From Chersky-840 sp963848335 (lineage in GTDB: Bacteria; Actinomycetota; Acidimicrobiia; Acidimicrobiales; UBA8190), in contig CAWKDD010000001.1 in the NCBI GenBank assembly GCA_963848335.1, forward strand, positions 1,054,001-1,118,000: a DNA stretch of 64,000 nucleotides, given 5' to 3'. How positions within the stretch are numbered: position 1 is the first letter of the stretch; each line of letters starts with the position of its first letter. Positions 43,090 through 52,744 of the stretch are shown in pieces. The notes under the pieces were generated by a model. The model ran no database searches. It saw only the letters and a program-made list of their open reading frames with translations, and was not told the DNA's origin. The position numbers were made by a program, and so were the translations under genes.

Positions 43090-45239
43090 GTCGACGGTGC
43101 GGGCGCTGTAGTGACTCTCGACCCACTCCGTGATCTGCCCGGCGGCGGTGCCGGTGCTCCCGGTGCCCGGTCCGCCCCCACCGGAGATGAAGTAGTGGAT
43201 CTTCTCGTCGGCGACGGCGCGCTCGAATTGGGCCAGTGTCGGGGCGGGGTCGGTGCCGTTGAACCCGCCGATCGCCATGACCGGGTCGTCGGTGGCGAGC
43301 TGGTACCCGGCAGCCGAGTTGGAGTTCACGGTGGCGGCCACCCAGGTGTAGCGGCCCGCGTCCGCCTCGAGGGCCTTGACCAGCTTGCTCCCCGGCGTGC
43401 TGATCGACAGGAACCCGCCCCCGCCACCCCCGCGCCCGGCCCCGGGGCCGAAGGTTCCGGCCCGGGACGTACCGGCACCGCGGGCGCTGGCCCCGGGGGG
43501 CGGCCCGAAGCCACCCGTCGCCGACGCCCCGTTGGGGACGCCGCCGCCGGGGGCTCCGGGCCCGGGGGGAGAGCCGTTGGTCGTGCCCAGCCCGCCGGGT
43601 AGGGCCGGTCGTCGGGCCGCGCCTGCCGCACCGGGGGCCGCGCCCCGGGGAAGCCCCCCAAGCCGGCACCGGGAGCACCCGGCCCCGCGCCGGGCCCCGA
43701 AGTCGAGGCCGGCCCGGCCGAGGGGATGGCGCCGGAGTGGGGGGTGGCGGCGGTGTCGAGGGCGTAGGCGGCGGGGCCCGCCAGCGCCGCGCCGATCCCC
43801 ACCGCACCCAGCGCCAGGGCGGCCCGGCCGCGCAAGCGGGGCGTCACCGCCACCCCGACGGCACAGGCCAGGCCCCCCACCACCACGACGGGGCGCAGCC
43901 ACGGCATCCACTGCGGGGCCCGGTCGAGCAGGACGTACCCCCACACCGCGGTGACCGCCAGGGCGGCACCGAGTGTCAGGCGGGCCCCGAGCTGGGTTCG
44001 CCGCTCCCACAGCGCCGAGGTGCCGATGCCCACCAGGGCGCCTACCGCAGGGGCGGCGGCGACCGAGTAGTAGGGATGGATGATGCCCTGGGCCAGGCTG
44101 ATCACGAGCACCGTCACGATCAGCCATCCGGCCCACAGCCCCAGGGCGGCGCGGGGACCGTCGGTGCGGGGCCGACGGCGCCACAGCCACAGCGATCCGA
44201 CGGCCACGACGACGGCGGCGGGGATGAGCCAGGAGATCTGGGTCCCGAACTCGCTGCCGAAGAAGCGCAGCAGCCCGGTGGGCCCCCAGCGCGACCCGGC
44301 CGCACCGGCGCCGCCCACACTGCCGCTCTCGTTGCCCGAGAGCCGGCCCAGCCCGTTGTACCCGAAGATCAGGTTGAGCAGGCTGTTGTTCTGGGAGCCG
44401 CCGATGTAGGGCCGATCGGCGGCCGGCGTGAGCTGCACCGCCGCCACCCACCACCCCGAGGAGACCACCAGCGCCACGGCACCGGCGCCGAGCTGGACGA
44501 TGCGGCGTCGCAAGGGGGTCGGCGCCGCCACCAGGTACACGACGGCGATGGCCGGCACGATCAAAAAGGCCTGCAGCATCTTGGTGATGAACCCGGTGCC
44601 CACCGCGGCCATGGCCAGGACCAACCACCACGTGCCGGCGCGCTCGATCGCCCGCACCGTGGCATAGGCGGCCACGGTGAGCAGGAGCACCAGCAGCGCG
44701 TCGGGGTTGTTGTAGCGGAACATGAGCGCCGCCACCGGCGTGGTGGCGAGAACCAGGCCGGCCAGGAGCGCGGCGCCGGGACGGAACGAGCGCCGCACCG
44801 TGGCGTACAGCACGGCCACCGACGCCACCCCCTCGAGTGCCTGGGGGACGAGGATGCTCCACGAGTTGAGGCCGAAGACCCGGGCCGAGAGCTCCATGAC
44901 CCACAGCGCGGCGGGCGGCTTGTCGACGGTGATGAAGTTGGCGGCGTCGGAGGAGCCGAAGAAGAACGCCTTCCAGCTCTTGGTGCCGGCCTGCACCGCG
45001 GCCGAGTAGAAGGAGTTGGCCCAGCCCGACGCCCCCAGGTCCCACAGGTACAGCGCCGCGGTTCCCGTCAGCAGGACCAGCAGGGCAGGCCGGACCCACG
45101 ACGGGTCCTCGGGGCGCCCCCGCCACAGGCGCCGGACGCGGCCCTCGGGCCGACGACCGTTGCGCTCACCGAGCATGGGCGGCGGGTCGAGAGGCGGGGC
45201 CTCTACGGGCGCGTCGACGGGCAGGACATCGGTCGTCAT
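43045..45239 (-). CDS. ArnT/PMT-type glycosyltransferase, GT39-like (one frameshift)
   Basis: About 731 residues. The N-terminal catalytic membrane domain has LLVLLTGTAALYLWDLGASG, then NSFYSAAVQAGTKSWKAFFF, FITVDKPPAALWVMELSARV (the DKPP motif of dolichyl/undecaprenyl-phosphate mannosyl- and arabinosyltransferases) and RYNNPDALLVLLLTVAAYAT. About eleven helices follow. A Gly/Pro/Ala-rich extracytoplasmic linker contains an indel near 43650. The last 120 residues (AGRYTWVAATVNSNSAAGYQ; DDPVMAIGGFNGTDPAPTLA; IHYFISGGGGPG) form the globular domain usual for these actinobacterial proteins. ATG overlaps the upstream GT2 stop (ATGA). Confidence 0.88.
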
Positions 45240-46540
45240 CGTGAGCTCCTCGGAGTGGGTGACGGCGAGACGGGCACAGACGGCGGGGCCGCTCCGGCGA
45301 ACACCCAGGAGCGGAAGGCCACGAAGCGCAGCGCGGTGGCCGCCGCGCCGGCGGTCACGAGCACGCCGACCTCGAGGCCCCGCCCCGCATGGGGTGCAAA
45401 GTGGTGCAGGGCCACCAGGGCGCTGCCGGTGAGGGCGAGGCCCACCCCGAAGACGGCGATGCCCTGGAGCTGGTGACGCAGACGCGCCTTGGGGGTCCGG
45501 ATCCCGAAGGTCACGCGCCGGTTGACCGCCGTGTTGGCCACCGCCGTGGCCAACAGCGCCAGCGCGTTGGCGCCCTGGGCGGGGATGCCCGTGCGCAGCG
45601 CCAGGTAGAGCAGCACGTACGCCACGGTGCTCACCACACCCACGACGGAGAAGCTGGCCAGCTGGGAGAACAGGCCCGGGCGCGCCTGGACCGCCTGTTC
45701 GGCCCAGGACGACTCGAGCACGGTGGCGAGGGGCAACCTCCCGGTGACGAGGCCCCGGACCAGCCGGGCCACGCCCTTGAGGTCGGCGGCCGCGGTGTGG
45801 ACGATGTCGACGCGCGAGTCGGGATCGTCGACCCAGTCCACGGGGACCTCGTGGATGCGCATCCCGGCCCGCTCGGCCAGGAACAGGAGCTCGGTGTCGA
45901 AGAACCACCCGGAGTCCTCGACCAACGGCAGCAGGGCCCGGGCCCGTTCGGCCCGGATCGCCTTGAACCCGCACTGGGCGTCGGAGAACCCGGCCGCCAG
46001 CGCGGTGTGGAGCAGGAAGTTGTAGCAGCGCGAGATGACCTCGCGCTTGGTGCCGCGCACCACGCGTGACCCGTGGGCCAGACGGGTGCCGATGGCCATG
46101 TCGCTGTGCCCCGACACCACCGGAGCCACCAGCGGCAGCACGGCGGTCAAGTCGGTGGAGAGGTCGACGTCCATGTAGGCCAGCACCGCCGCGTCGCTGT
46201 TCGACCATACGTAGCGCAGAGCGCGCCCGCGCCCTTTGTCGTCGAGATGCACGGCCACGACGTGAGGGAGCTCTCGCTCGAGCGAACGGGCGATGCTCCA
46301 GGTGCGGTCGGTGCTGGCGTTGTCCGCCACCGTGATCCGGAAGCTGAAAGGGAGCTCCGTGCTCAGAAAGGCGTGCAGCCTCCTGACGCTGTGCTCGAGG
46401 TCGGCCTCCTCGTTGAAGACGGGGATGGCGATGTCGACCTGCGGTGTCGGGCCCTGGGGGAGGACCGCGGTGCCCGGCCCGGGGTGGGCCTGGTCCTCGT
46501 GGGTCTGCGCGTGGTGCGGCAGGGTCGCCGGCTGGAGCAT
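45236..46540 (-). CDS. GT2 glycosyltransferase fused to GtrA-like membrane domain
   Basis: About 434 residues from ATG 46540. The N-terminal domain is a dolichyl-phosphate-glucose/mannose synthase-like GT2: VDIAIPVFNEEADLEHSVRR, RITVADNASTDRTWSIARSL, AVLAYMDVDLSTDLTAVLPL (DXD-like), CGFKAIRAERARALLPLVED, WFFDTELLFLAERAGMRIHE. The C-terminal 130 residues carry four helices of the GtrA family (FSVVGVVSTVAYVLLYLALR; VNRRVTFGIRTP). It probably makes the lipid-linked sugar and helps flip it for the adjacent GT39 enzyme, with which it is translationally coupled. Confidence 0.92.
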   Translation of the reverse strand: MLQPATLPHHAQTHEDQAHPGPGTAVLPQGPTPQVDIAIPVFNEEADLEHSVRRLHAFLSTELPFSFRITVADNASTDRTWSIARSLERELPHVVAVHLDDKGRGRALRYVWSNSDAAVLAYMDVDLSTDLTAVLPLVAPVVSGHSDMAIGTRLAHGSRVVRGTKREVISRCYNFLLHTALAAGFSDAQCGFKAIRAERARALLPLVEDSGWFFDTELLFLAERAGMRIHEVPVDWVDDPDSRVDIVHTAAADLKGVARLVRGLVTGRLPLATVLESSWAEQAVQARPGLFSQLASFSVVGVVSTVAYVLLYLALRTGIPAQGANALALLATAVANTAVNRRVTFGIRTPKARLRHQLQGIAVFGVGLALTGSALVALHHFAPHAGRGLEVGVLVTAGAAATALRFVAFRSWVFAGAAPPSVPVSPSPTPRSSR

Positions 46541-46669
46541 GGACACAGTGTCCCGATCCAACCAGTGGGTCCCGTCAACGCCACCTGTGCGTTTTCTGAC
46601 AATCCCGGTCCCGCGCCCGGCCCGTGCCCGCCGCCCCCGCCGCCTCCGTCGGATGCCCGCGGCGCCTGA

Positions 46670-47206
46670 TCAGGAGCTCAGATCTGCCAGGGTCGTCACC
46701 GTCTTCCAGTTGCGTGTGGTCGCCACCGCTTCGAGCGTGCGCTCGAAGAAGGTGTTGTTCAGCTTCGTCCGGCCGTAGCCCCCGGGGCAGTGCAGATAGA
46801 TCTCGCGCCCGCGGACCCCGAACTCGTCGGGGAGGAACGGCCCGCTGTCGAGGGCCGCCACCCGGGGCGGTGCCGGCGCGGCGGCCAGGAACGTCACATG
46901 GAGCCTGGACATGTCCCGGCCGCCGGTGGCCAGCGGGTTGTGGGCCACGACGTCGGCCAATTCGGTGCTCGTTCGGAGCAAGGCCCGCACCGTCAGGCCG
47001 AAGGCAGCATCGATGACCTCCTCGATGGCGCCGGGCAGGGCCGAAGGGGACCTCGACGACCGGAACAGCACGTTGCCGCTCTGGATGTAGGTGGAGACGT
47101 CGTCGAAGCCCGTGTCGGCGAAGGCGGCGCGTAGATCGGCCATCGACAATTTGGAGCGACCACCCACGTTGATCCCCCGCAGCAGGGCGACGTAGGACGT
47201 TGTCAT
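46670..47206 (-). CDS. DUF1697 family protein
   Basis: The protein has 178 residues, with start ATG 47206 chosen because the family begins TTSYVALLRGINVGGRSKLS. Other landmarks are ADLRAAFADTGFDDVSTYIQ then SGNVLF, HVTFLAAAP and NWKTVTTLADL. Function is not established for the family. The longer upstream frame is arginine-rich and unlikely. Confidence 0.9.
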   Translation of the reverse strand: MTTSYVALLRGINVGGRSKLSMADLRAAFADTGFDDVSTYIQSGNVLFRSSRSPSALPGAIEEVIDAAFGLTVRALLRTSTELADVVAHNPLATGGRDMSRLHVTFLAAAPAPPRVAALDSGPFLPDEFGVRGREIYLHCPGGYGRTKLNNTFFERTLEAVATTRNWKTVTTLADLSS

Positions 47207-47232
47207 CGTTGCCTGGCGCGTGCCCGCCGCCG

Positions 47233-47802
47233 TCAGGGCCTGCGGCCGGTGAGGTCCAGAAGACGTTGCTCGAGGGGCGCGCCGGTTGCCACCGTGCCAC
47301 TGGGCCCGCTCCCGAACACCCCGATGTCTCCGATGAAGGGCACCATGGGCTGCAGGCTCTCCCACACCGTGGCCACCAGGCCTGCGGGGAGGCGCTCGGC
47401 CCCGCCCGTGGCCCGGGCCAGGTCCCAGCTGTGGAGCAGGTAGTCGCCGGTCCGGAACTCGATCAGGGTGGCGCCGGGGACGTCACCGGCCGCGGGGTGG
47501 TGCACCGTCATGGTGAGCGCGTCGGGGGCGGAGAAACGGGCCAGCTCCTCGGCCAGCGCCACACCCAGCTCGGCGGCGAGATCGGGGCCGTGCGCCGCCC
47601 CGAACACGCGGCGCGCCTCGGCGGCGGATGCGCCTTCGAGAAGAGCCAGCGCCATGCGGCTCCCCTCGACGAGGTGCACCACGAGGTCGGTCACGGTCCA
47701 ATCCGTGCACGGGGTGGGCAGGTCCCACTGGGCGGCGGCGATCGCCTCCACGCGTCGGCGGACCTCGGTCCCGGCGGCGTCGAGATCCTTCACGTCGGCC
47801 AC
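47233..47802 (-). CDS. TIGR03086-type metal-binding protein (mycothiol-dependent DinB-like fold)
   Basis: The protein has 189 residues. CTDWTVTDLVVHLVEGSRMA carries the first His of the DinB/maleylpyruvate-isomerase N-terminal fold, and GDYLLHSWDLARATG carries the second HxW.D signature. Such actinobacterial proteins are suspected mycothiol-dependent transferases, but substrates are rarely known. It is 27 bases from DUF1697 on the same strand. Confidence 0.85.
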   Translation of the reverse strand: MADVKDLDAAGTEVRRRVEAIAAAQWDLPTPCTDWTVTDLVVHLVEGSRMALALLEGASAAEARRVFGAAHGPDLAAELGVALAEELARFSAPDALTMTVHHPAAGDVPGATLIEFRTGDYLLHSWDLARATGGAERLPAGLVATVWESLQPMVPFIGDIGVFGSGPSGTVATGAPLEQRLLDLTGRRP

Positions 47803-47857
47803 GTTTCGTCCTCCACGTCGTCGGTCTTCATCGGAGCTCTCGTCAACACATCCTCCC

Positions 47858-49456
47858 TCACCGCATCTCCACGTCGTCGAGGTATTCCTCGCGCCACAGC
47901 TCGTAGCGCTCCTCGGGCAGGTGGAGGGCGTGGGTGGGGCGCAGGGCGTCGACGAAGGGACGGTCGTGGCTCACCGCCACCACCGTGCCGGGCCACGTGC
48001 TCAACATGGTCCCCACGGCCTCGACGGAGGCGGGATCGAGGTTGTTGGTGGGCTCGTCGAGCACGAGAAGGTTGGCACGCCCCGCCGACAGCATGGCCAG
48101 GCTGAGCTTGGCGCGCTCCCCGCCCGACAGCGACGCCGGTAACTGCTCGGCGGTCCCCCCGGTGAGCCCGAACGATCCGAGCAGGGCGCGGCGCTCCGAC
48201 ACCGTGCGCAAGACACTGTCGTCGATCTGGTCGAGGGCACAGCGGCCCGAGTCGAGCTGCTCGTGCTCCTGGGCGAAGTACCCGAGCGTCACGTTGTGCC
48301 CGACCTCCACGACACCCTCGGTCGGGGTCTGGACGGCGGAGAGGCAGCGCAGCAGGCTGCTCTTGCCGGCGCCGTTGCGCCCGATCACCACGACCCGGTC
48401 GCCGCGCTGCACGGCGAAGTCGACGTCGAGGAGGACCTTCTTCTCCCCGTACGACACCTGTACCCCGCGCACCGTGAGCGGAAGGGCGCCCGAGCGGGCG
48501 GGCGTGGGGAGGCGGAAACGCGTCTTGCGCTCCCGTTTCACCAGCTCGGTGCGGTTGCCCTTCATGCGCTCGACCCGGCGGTCGAGGACCTTGGCCTTCC
48601 GGGCCCGGTCCTCGGTGCTGGCGCGCATCGAGTCGGCCAGGGTGCTGAGCTTGCGGATCTGGCGGTCCTCGAGGGCCCGCTTCTTCTCGCGCTGCTCGAT
48701 GTCGGCGTGCAGCTGGGTGCGGAAGGCCGTGTAGTTGCCCTTGAACTCGCGCAGCCCGCCATCGGCGAGGTTCAGGACCTTGGTGATGACGCGGTCGAGC
48801 AGTTTCAGGTCGTGGCTGATGACGAGCATCGCCCCCGGAAAGCGGGAGAGCTCGCTCATGAGCCATCGCTTGGCGGCGAGGTCGAGATGGTTGGTGGGCT
48901 CGTCGAGCACGAGGACGTCGGGCTGGCCGAACAGGACACGGACGATGTCGACGCGCCGACGCTGGCCACCCGACAACGAGTCGATGTCGTCGAACAGGAT
49001 GTCCTGGCGCAGCCCGACCCCTTCGGCGAGACGGGCGATGTCGCCTTCGAGGCTGTATCCCCCCGCGGCCCCGTAGCGCTCTTCGAGGTCGGCGAAGGTG
49101 GTGATGGCCTCGGGGGTCGGGTCGCCGGCCACGGCGCGGCGGGCCTTGTCCAGCTCCTCGTCGAGGACGTCGAGGCCCCGGGCCGAAAGCACATGGGAGA
49201 AGCCGGTCGGTTCGAGCCCCAGGCCTCCGGGCTTGGGCACCTGGGGGAGGAATCCGAGCGTGCCCTGGGCGGTGACGTCGCCCCGGACGCGCAGGTGCGA
49301 CGGCGACTGGCCGCAGATCACCGACACCAGCGATGACTTGCCCGTGCCGTTGCGGCCGACGAGTCCCACCTTGTCATCGGGCCCCACCATGAAGGACGCG
49401 TCGCGCAGGAGGGTCCTGCCACCGATCTCGATGGTGACGTCGCGGGCGTTGATCAT
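47858..49456 (-). CDS. ABC-F family ATP-binding protein
   Basis: The protein has 532 residues with two ABC domains and no membrane helices. Domain 1: Walker A GLVGRNGTGKSSLVSVI, signature LSGGQRRRVDIVRVLF, Walker B VLVLDEPTNHLDL. A charged linker (EQREKKRALEDRQIRKLSTL; DRARKAKVLDRRVERMKGNR) is the P-site tRNA interaction motif region. Domain 2: VVIGRNGAGKSSLLRCLSAV, SLSGGERAKLSLAML, LLVLDEPTNNLDP. ABC-F proteins act on the ribosome as translation factors or antibiotic-resistance factors; which of these cannot be told. Confidence 0.94.
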   Translation of the reverse strand: MINARDVTIEIGGRTLLRDASFMVGPDDKVGLVGRNGTGKSSLVSVICGQSPSHLRVRGDVTAQGTLGFLPQVPKPGGLGLEPTGFSHVLSARGLDVLDEELDKARRAVAGDPTPEAITTFADLEERYGAAGGYSLEGDIARLAEGVGLRQDILFDDIDSLSGGQRRRVDIVRVLFGQPDVLVLDEPTNHLDLAAKRWLMSELSRFPGAMLVISHDLKLLDRVITKVLNLADGGLREFKGNYTAFRTQLHADIEQREKKRALEDRQIRKLSTLADSMRASTEDRARKAKVLDRRVERMKGNRTELVKRERKTRFRLPTPARSGALPLTVRGVQVSYGEKKVLLDVDFAVQRGDRVVVIGRNGAGKSSLLRCLSAVQTPTEGVVEVGHNVTLGYFAQEHEQLDSGRCALDQIDDSVLRTVSERRALLGSFGLTGGTAEQLPASLSGGERAKLSLAMLSAGRANLLVLDEPTNNLDPASVEAVGTMLSTWPGTVVAVSHDRPFVDALRPTHALHLPEERYELWREEYLDDVEMR

Positions 49457-49525
49457 CGTTCTCTCGCACCTGGTCCTGGGGTGGGTGGACCGCTTCCCTT
49501 GGCGTCGCGACTGCAGGGGCCGGAG

Positions 49526-49608
49526 TGCGGGCGAGAGGAGTCGAACCTCCACCCCCCGAAGGGGACGGGGACCTAAACCCCGCGCGTCTACCGTTCCGCC
49601 ACGCCCGC
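49526..49608 (-). tRNA. tRNA-Leu (anticodon UAG)
   Basis: On the minus strand the acceptor GCGGGCG (from 49608) pairs with CGCCCGC ending at 49527. The D arm is GGCGGAACGGTAGAC, and the anticodon stem-loop is GGGG-TTTAGGT-CCCC with anticodon TAG. The long class II variable arm and GGTTCGACTCC T arm follow. CCA is not encoded. Confidence 0.93.
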
Positions 49609-49717
49609 AGCGCTCCCGGTCGCCGCCGTCGCGCCGCCTGCCGGGACACGTCGAGCCTACCGGGCGCCCTGCTGTACCCTGCCCGACCCTGGGCGGCATC
49701 CCGGGTAGCCTCGTGAC

Positions 49718-50356
49718 ATGGCCCCACACTCAGCACCGCAGTCACCCCTGGTCACAGACCTGTCCCCGTCCATGCGCACCGGTAATCTGCCTGACCTGGC
49801 CTCGGCCGACGTCTTCCAGCGTCTGCTCAAGGAGCGCATCATCTTCCTGGGCAGCGCCATCGACGAGACGGTGGCCAACCAGGTGTGCGCCCAGCTCCTC
49901 CTCCTGGCGGCCGAGAACAGCGAGCGCGACATCGCCCTGTACGTCAACTCCCCGGGGGGATCGGTCACCGACGGTCTGGCCATCTACGACACCATGCAGT
50001 ACGTGAGCTGCGACGTGAGCACGATTTGCGTGGGCCTGGCCGCGTCGATGGGGCAGTTCCTCCTCTGTGCGGGGGCCCCGGGCAAGCGCTTCGCCCTTCC
50101 TCACAGCCGGATCCTCATGCACCAGCCCTCGGGGCAGATGCAGGGCCAGGCCACCGACATCGCCATCCAGGCCGAGCAGATCGTCTATCTCAAGCGGATG
50201 ATGGCCGAGCGCATCTCGTTCCACACCGGCCAGCCCATCGAGCGCATCGAAGCGGACTCCGACCGCGACCGGTGGTTCACCGCCGAAGAGGCCAAGGACT
50301 ACGGGTTCATCGACCATGTGATCGAGCATTCGACGCCGCAGGCGGCCCACCGCTGA
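49718..50356 (+). CDS. clpP: ATP-dependent Clp protease proteolytic subunit
   Basis: The protein has 212 residues. The catalytic triad is visible: Ser in CVGLAASMGQFLLCAGAPGK, His in RFALPHSRILMHQPSGQMQG, and Asp in ADSDRDRWFTAEEAKDYGFI. RIIFLGSAIDETVANQVCAQ and YVNSPGGSVTDGLAIYDTMQ are the handle and oxyanion regions. Actinobacteria usually carry two or more clpP genes. This copy has no clpX or second clpP next to it, so it may be a paralogue outside the main clpP1P2 operon. Confidence 0.95.
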   Translation: MAPHSAPQSPLVTDLSPSMRTGNLPDLASADVFQRLLKERIIFLGSAIDETVANQVCAQLLLLAAENSERDIALYVNSPGGSVTDGLAIYDTMQYVSCDVSTICVGLAASMGQFLLCAGAPGKRFALPHSRILMHQPSGQMQGQATDIAIQAEQIVYLKRMMAERISFHTGQPIERIEADSDRDRWFTAEEAKDYGFIDHVIEHSTPQAAHR

Positions 50357-50390
50357 GCACGGCACCCGCAGGTTCGAACGGAGCTTCTCG

Positions 50391-51509
50391 ATGACCGACG
50401 TCCGTTCCGAGGCGGGGGCGGCGTCGACCGCCGTCGAGCCCGCCGCCCCCGGAACCGAGGGCGACGGCGGGGTCGACGGTGAGGGCGCGCTAGCCACGAT
50501 CGCCCTCGACGAGCACGAGCGCGACGTCGCCGATCGCGCCGCCCGCATCGCCGCCCGGCGCGCCAAGCCCACCCGTGTGGTCGCCGCCCGGGTCAGCATC
50601 TGGCTGCGGCTGGGCGAGCTGTGGCGGGCGCGCGAGCTGTTCTTCTTCCTGGTGCGCAAGGAGATCAAGGTCAAATACAAGAACTCGGTCCTGGGGTTCT
50701 TGTGGTCGATGCTGAATCCGGCGCTCACCCTGGCCGTCTTCTTCGTCCTGTTCACCTATTTCCTGCCCAACGGCATCCCCAACTTCGTCATCTACATGTT
50801 CTCGGCCATGTTGGTGTGGAACCTCTTCCAGACCGCCGTGCTCACCGGGACGAGTTCCGTGGTGTCCAACGCCGCCATCGTCAAGAAGGTCGCCTTCCCC
50901 CGCGAGATCCTCGCCCTGGCCGCGGTGGGATCGGCCTTCATGTTCTTCCTCTTCCAGTCCATCGTGTTGCTGGTGTTCATGTTCGCCTTCTGGCACCGTC
51001 CCGACTGGAGCGCCCTGTGGCTGATCATCCCGGCCTTGGTGGCCATCGTCGCCTTCTCGGCCGCGCTGGCGGTGTTCCTGTCGGCGGTGAACGTCTACCT
51101 CCGCGACACCCAGCACCTGGTCGAGGTGATCCTGTTGGCCTGGTTCTGGGCCATTCCCGGCATCTACTCCTTCTCCGGACGGGTGCACGACGGGCTCGCC
51201 AAGCGGTCGCTGCTCGGGATCCCGGGGACCCATCTGATCTGGCTGTACTTCGCCAACCCCGTGAGCCCGGTGGTGATGTCGTTCCAGCGCGTCTTCTACA
51301 ACGTCATCCATCCCCGGTCGACCCTGCTCACCCATCCGGCCAAAGGGCCTCCGTATCACGCCCTGATACCGCACGGCGTCATGGCGAGCTACGGGCTCCA
51401 CTGGTACGTGGCATCCGACCTCACCGTGTTCGCGGTGTCGGTGGTCCTCCTGCTCGGCGCCATGGTCGTGTTCGGCCGCCTCGAGGGCAACTTCGCCGAG
51501 GAGCTCTGA
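50391..51509 (+). CDS. Polysaccharide ABC exporter permease (Wzm/TagG type)
   Basis: The protein has 372 residues. The first 70 are an acidic, disordered extension. RELFFFLVRKEIKVKYKNSV and LGFLWSMLNPALTLAVFFVL are the typical amphipathic and first helix of ABC-2 O-antigen/teichoic-acid exporters, and five more helices follow. VNVYLRDTQHLVEVILLAWF and YFANPVSPVVMSFQRVF are family landmarks. It works with the ATPase encoded 12 bases downstream to move a lipid-linked glycan across the membrane. Confidence 0.92.
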   Translation: MTDVRSEAGAASTAVEPAAPGTEGDGGVDGEGALATIALDEHERDVADRAARIAARRAKPTRVVAARVSIWLRLGELWRARELFFFLVRKEIKVKYKNSVLGFLWSMLNPALTLAVFFVLFTYFLPNGIPNFVIYMFSAMLVWNLFQTAVLTGTSSVVSNAAIVKKVAFPREILALAAVGSAFMFFLFQSIVLLVFMFAFWHRPDWSALWLIIPALVAIVAFSAALAVFLSAVNVYLRDTQHLVEVILLAWFWAIPGIYSFSGRVHDGLAKRSLLGIPGTHLIWLYFANPVSPVVMSFQRVFYNVIHPRSTLLTHPAKGPPYHALIPHGVMASYGLHWYVASDLTVFAVSVVLLLGAMVVFGRLEGNFAEEL

Positions 51510-51521
51510 GGCCCGGTGGCA

Positions 51522-52737
51522 ATGAGCATCGCCGTGGACGTCGTCGACGTGTCCAAGCGGTTCCGGCTCTACTCCGAGAAGTACCAGTCGCTCAAGGAAC
51601 GATTCCTGCACGCCGGGTCGCAATCCCTATCAGGACTTCTGGGCGCTGCGGGACGTGAGCTTCGAGATTCCCGAGGGCCAGACGGTGGGGATCCTGGGGC
51701 GCAACGGCTCGGGCAAGTCCACCTTGCTCAAATGCGTGTCGGGGATCTTGCAGCCGACCCAGGGGAAGGTGGTCGTGCGGGGGAGCCTGGCCGCCCTGCT
51801 CGAGCTCGGGGCGGGGTTCCAGCCCGAGCTGTCGGGCCGGGAGAACATCTATCTCAATGCGTCGCTCCTGGGGCTGTCGACCAAGGAGGTCGACAAGCGG
51901 TTCGACGAGATCGTGGCTTTCGCCGAGCTCGAGCAGTTCATCGACAACCAGGTCAAGTACTACTCGTCGGGGATGTATGTCCGGCTCGGCTTCGCCGTGG
52001 CGGTGAACGTCGACCCCGATATCCTGGTGGTGGACGAGGTGCTGGCCGTGGGCGACGAGGCCTTCTCGCGCAAGTGCATGGCCAGGATCAAGGAATTCCA
52101 GGACGACGGCCGGACCATCCTCTTCGTCACCCACTCCTCGGACCTCGTGCGCCAGATCTGCGACTTCGCCGTGGTGCTGAGCTCCGGCGACATGATCGGA
52201 TCGGGCCCTGCCGCCGAGGCCGTCCGCATCTACCACGAGCACCTCAACACCGTGGCCTCGGGGATCGGCGCCGCCGCCCTCGAAGCCGAGGAGGTCCCCG
52301 AACAGACGCCTCTGCACAAGTCCATCGAGATCACCTCGGTCGACGTCGAGCACCCCGGGCTGGGTTCCCGTCACTACCTCCACCCTTGGGAAGGTGTCAC
52401 CGTGCACGTGGCCTTCGACGCCACCGAGCCCGTCTCCGGGGTGGTGTTCTCGTTGGAGATCTACGACCAGGAAGGGCGGTTGATCTTCGGGTCCGACACC
52501 GAGATCCTGGACCGGCTCTTCGACGCACCGGTGGGCGCCGGACGCGCCGATCTGAGCTTCGACCACGTGCCGCTGCTCGACGGCGCCTACAGCGTGAAGG
52601 TCGGCATCAAGGATCGCCTGGGGATCCTCTACGACACCAGGGAGCAGCAGGGTTTCGAGGTCATGAACCCGGATCGCTCGCGTGGGATGGTGGCGCTGCA
52701 GTTGCGTGCCGATATCCGAGCCGCCAGCCTGAGCTGA
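51522..52737 (+). CDS. Polysaccharide ABC exporter ATPase with C-terminal domain (Wzt type; one frameshift)
   Basis: Starts MSIAVDVVDVSKRFRLYSEK. An extra G near 51620 (GGT written GGGT) breaks the frame, which resumes NPYQDFWALRDVSFEIPEGQ. Walker A is GILGRNGSGKSTLLKCVSGI; SLAALLELGAGFQPELSGRE, the signature YYSSGMYVRLGFAVAV and Walker B ILVVDEVLAVGDEAF follow. After the nucleotide-binding domain there is a 150-residue beta-rich C-terminal domain (TSVDVEHPGLGSRHYLHPWE; FSLEIYDQEGRLIFGSDTEI), like the carbohydrate-binding domain of Wzt, which recognises the modified end of the exported glycan. Confidence 0.9.
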
Positions 52738-52744
52738 CGTCGCG

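Noticed and set aside
43326..46208. 960-residue minus-strand frame as one protein
   Set aside because: Its first half is the shadow of the GT2-GtrA gene. The true GT39-like protein begins at the ATG at 45239.
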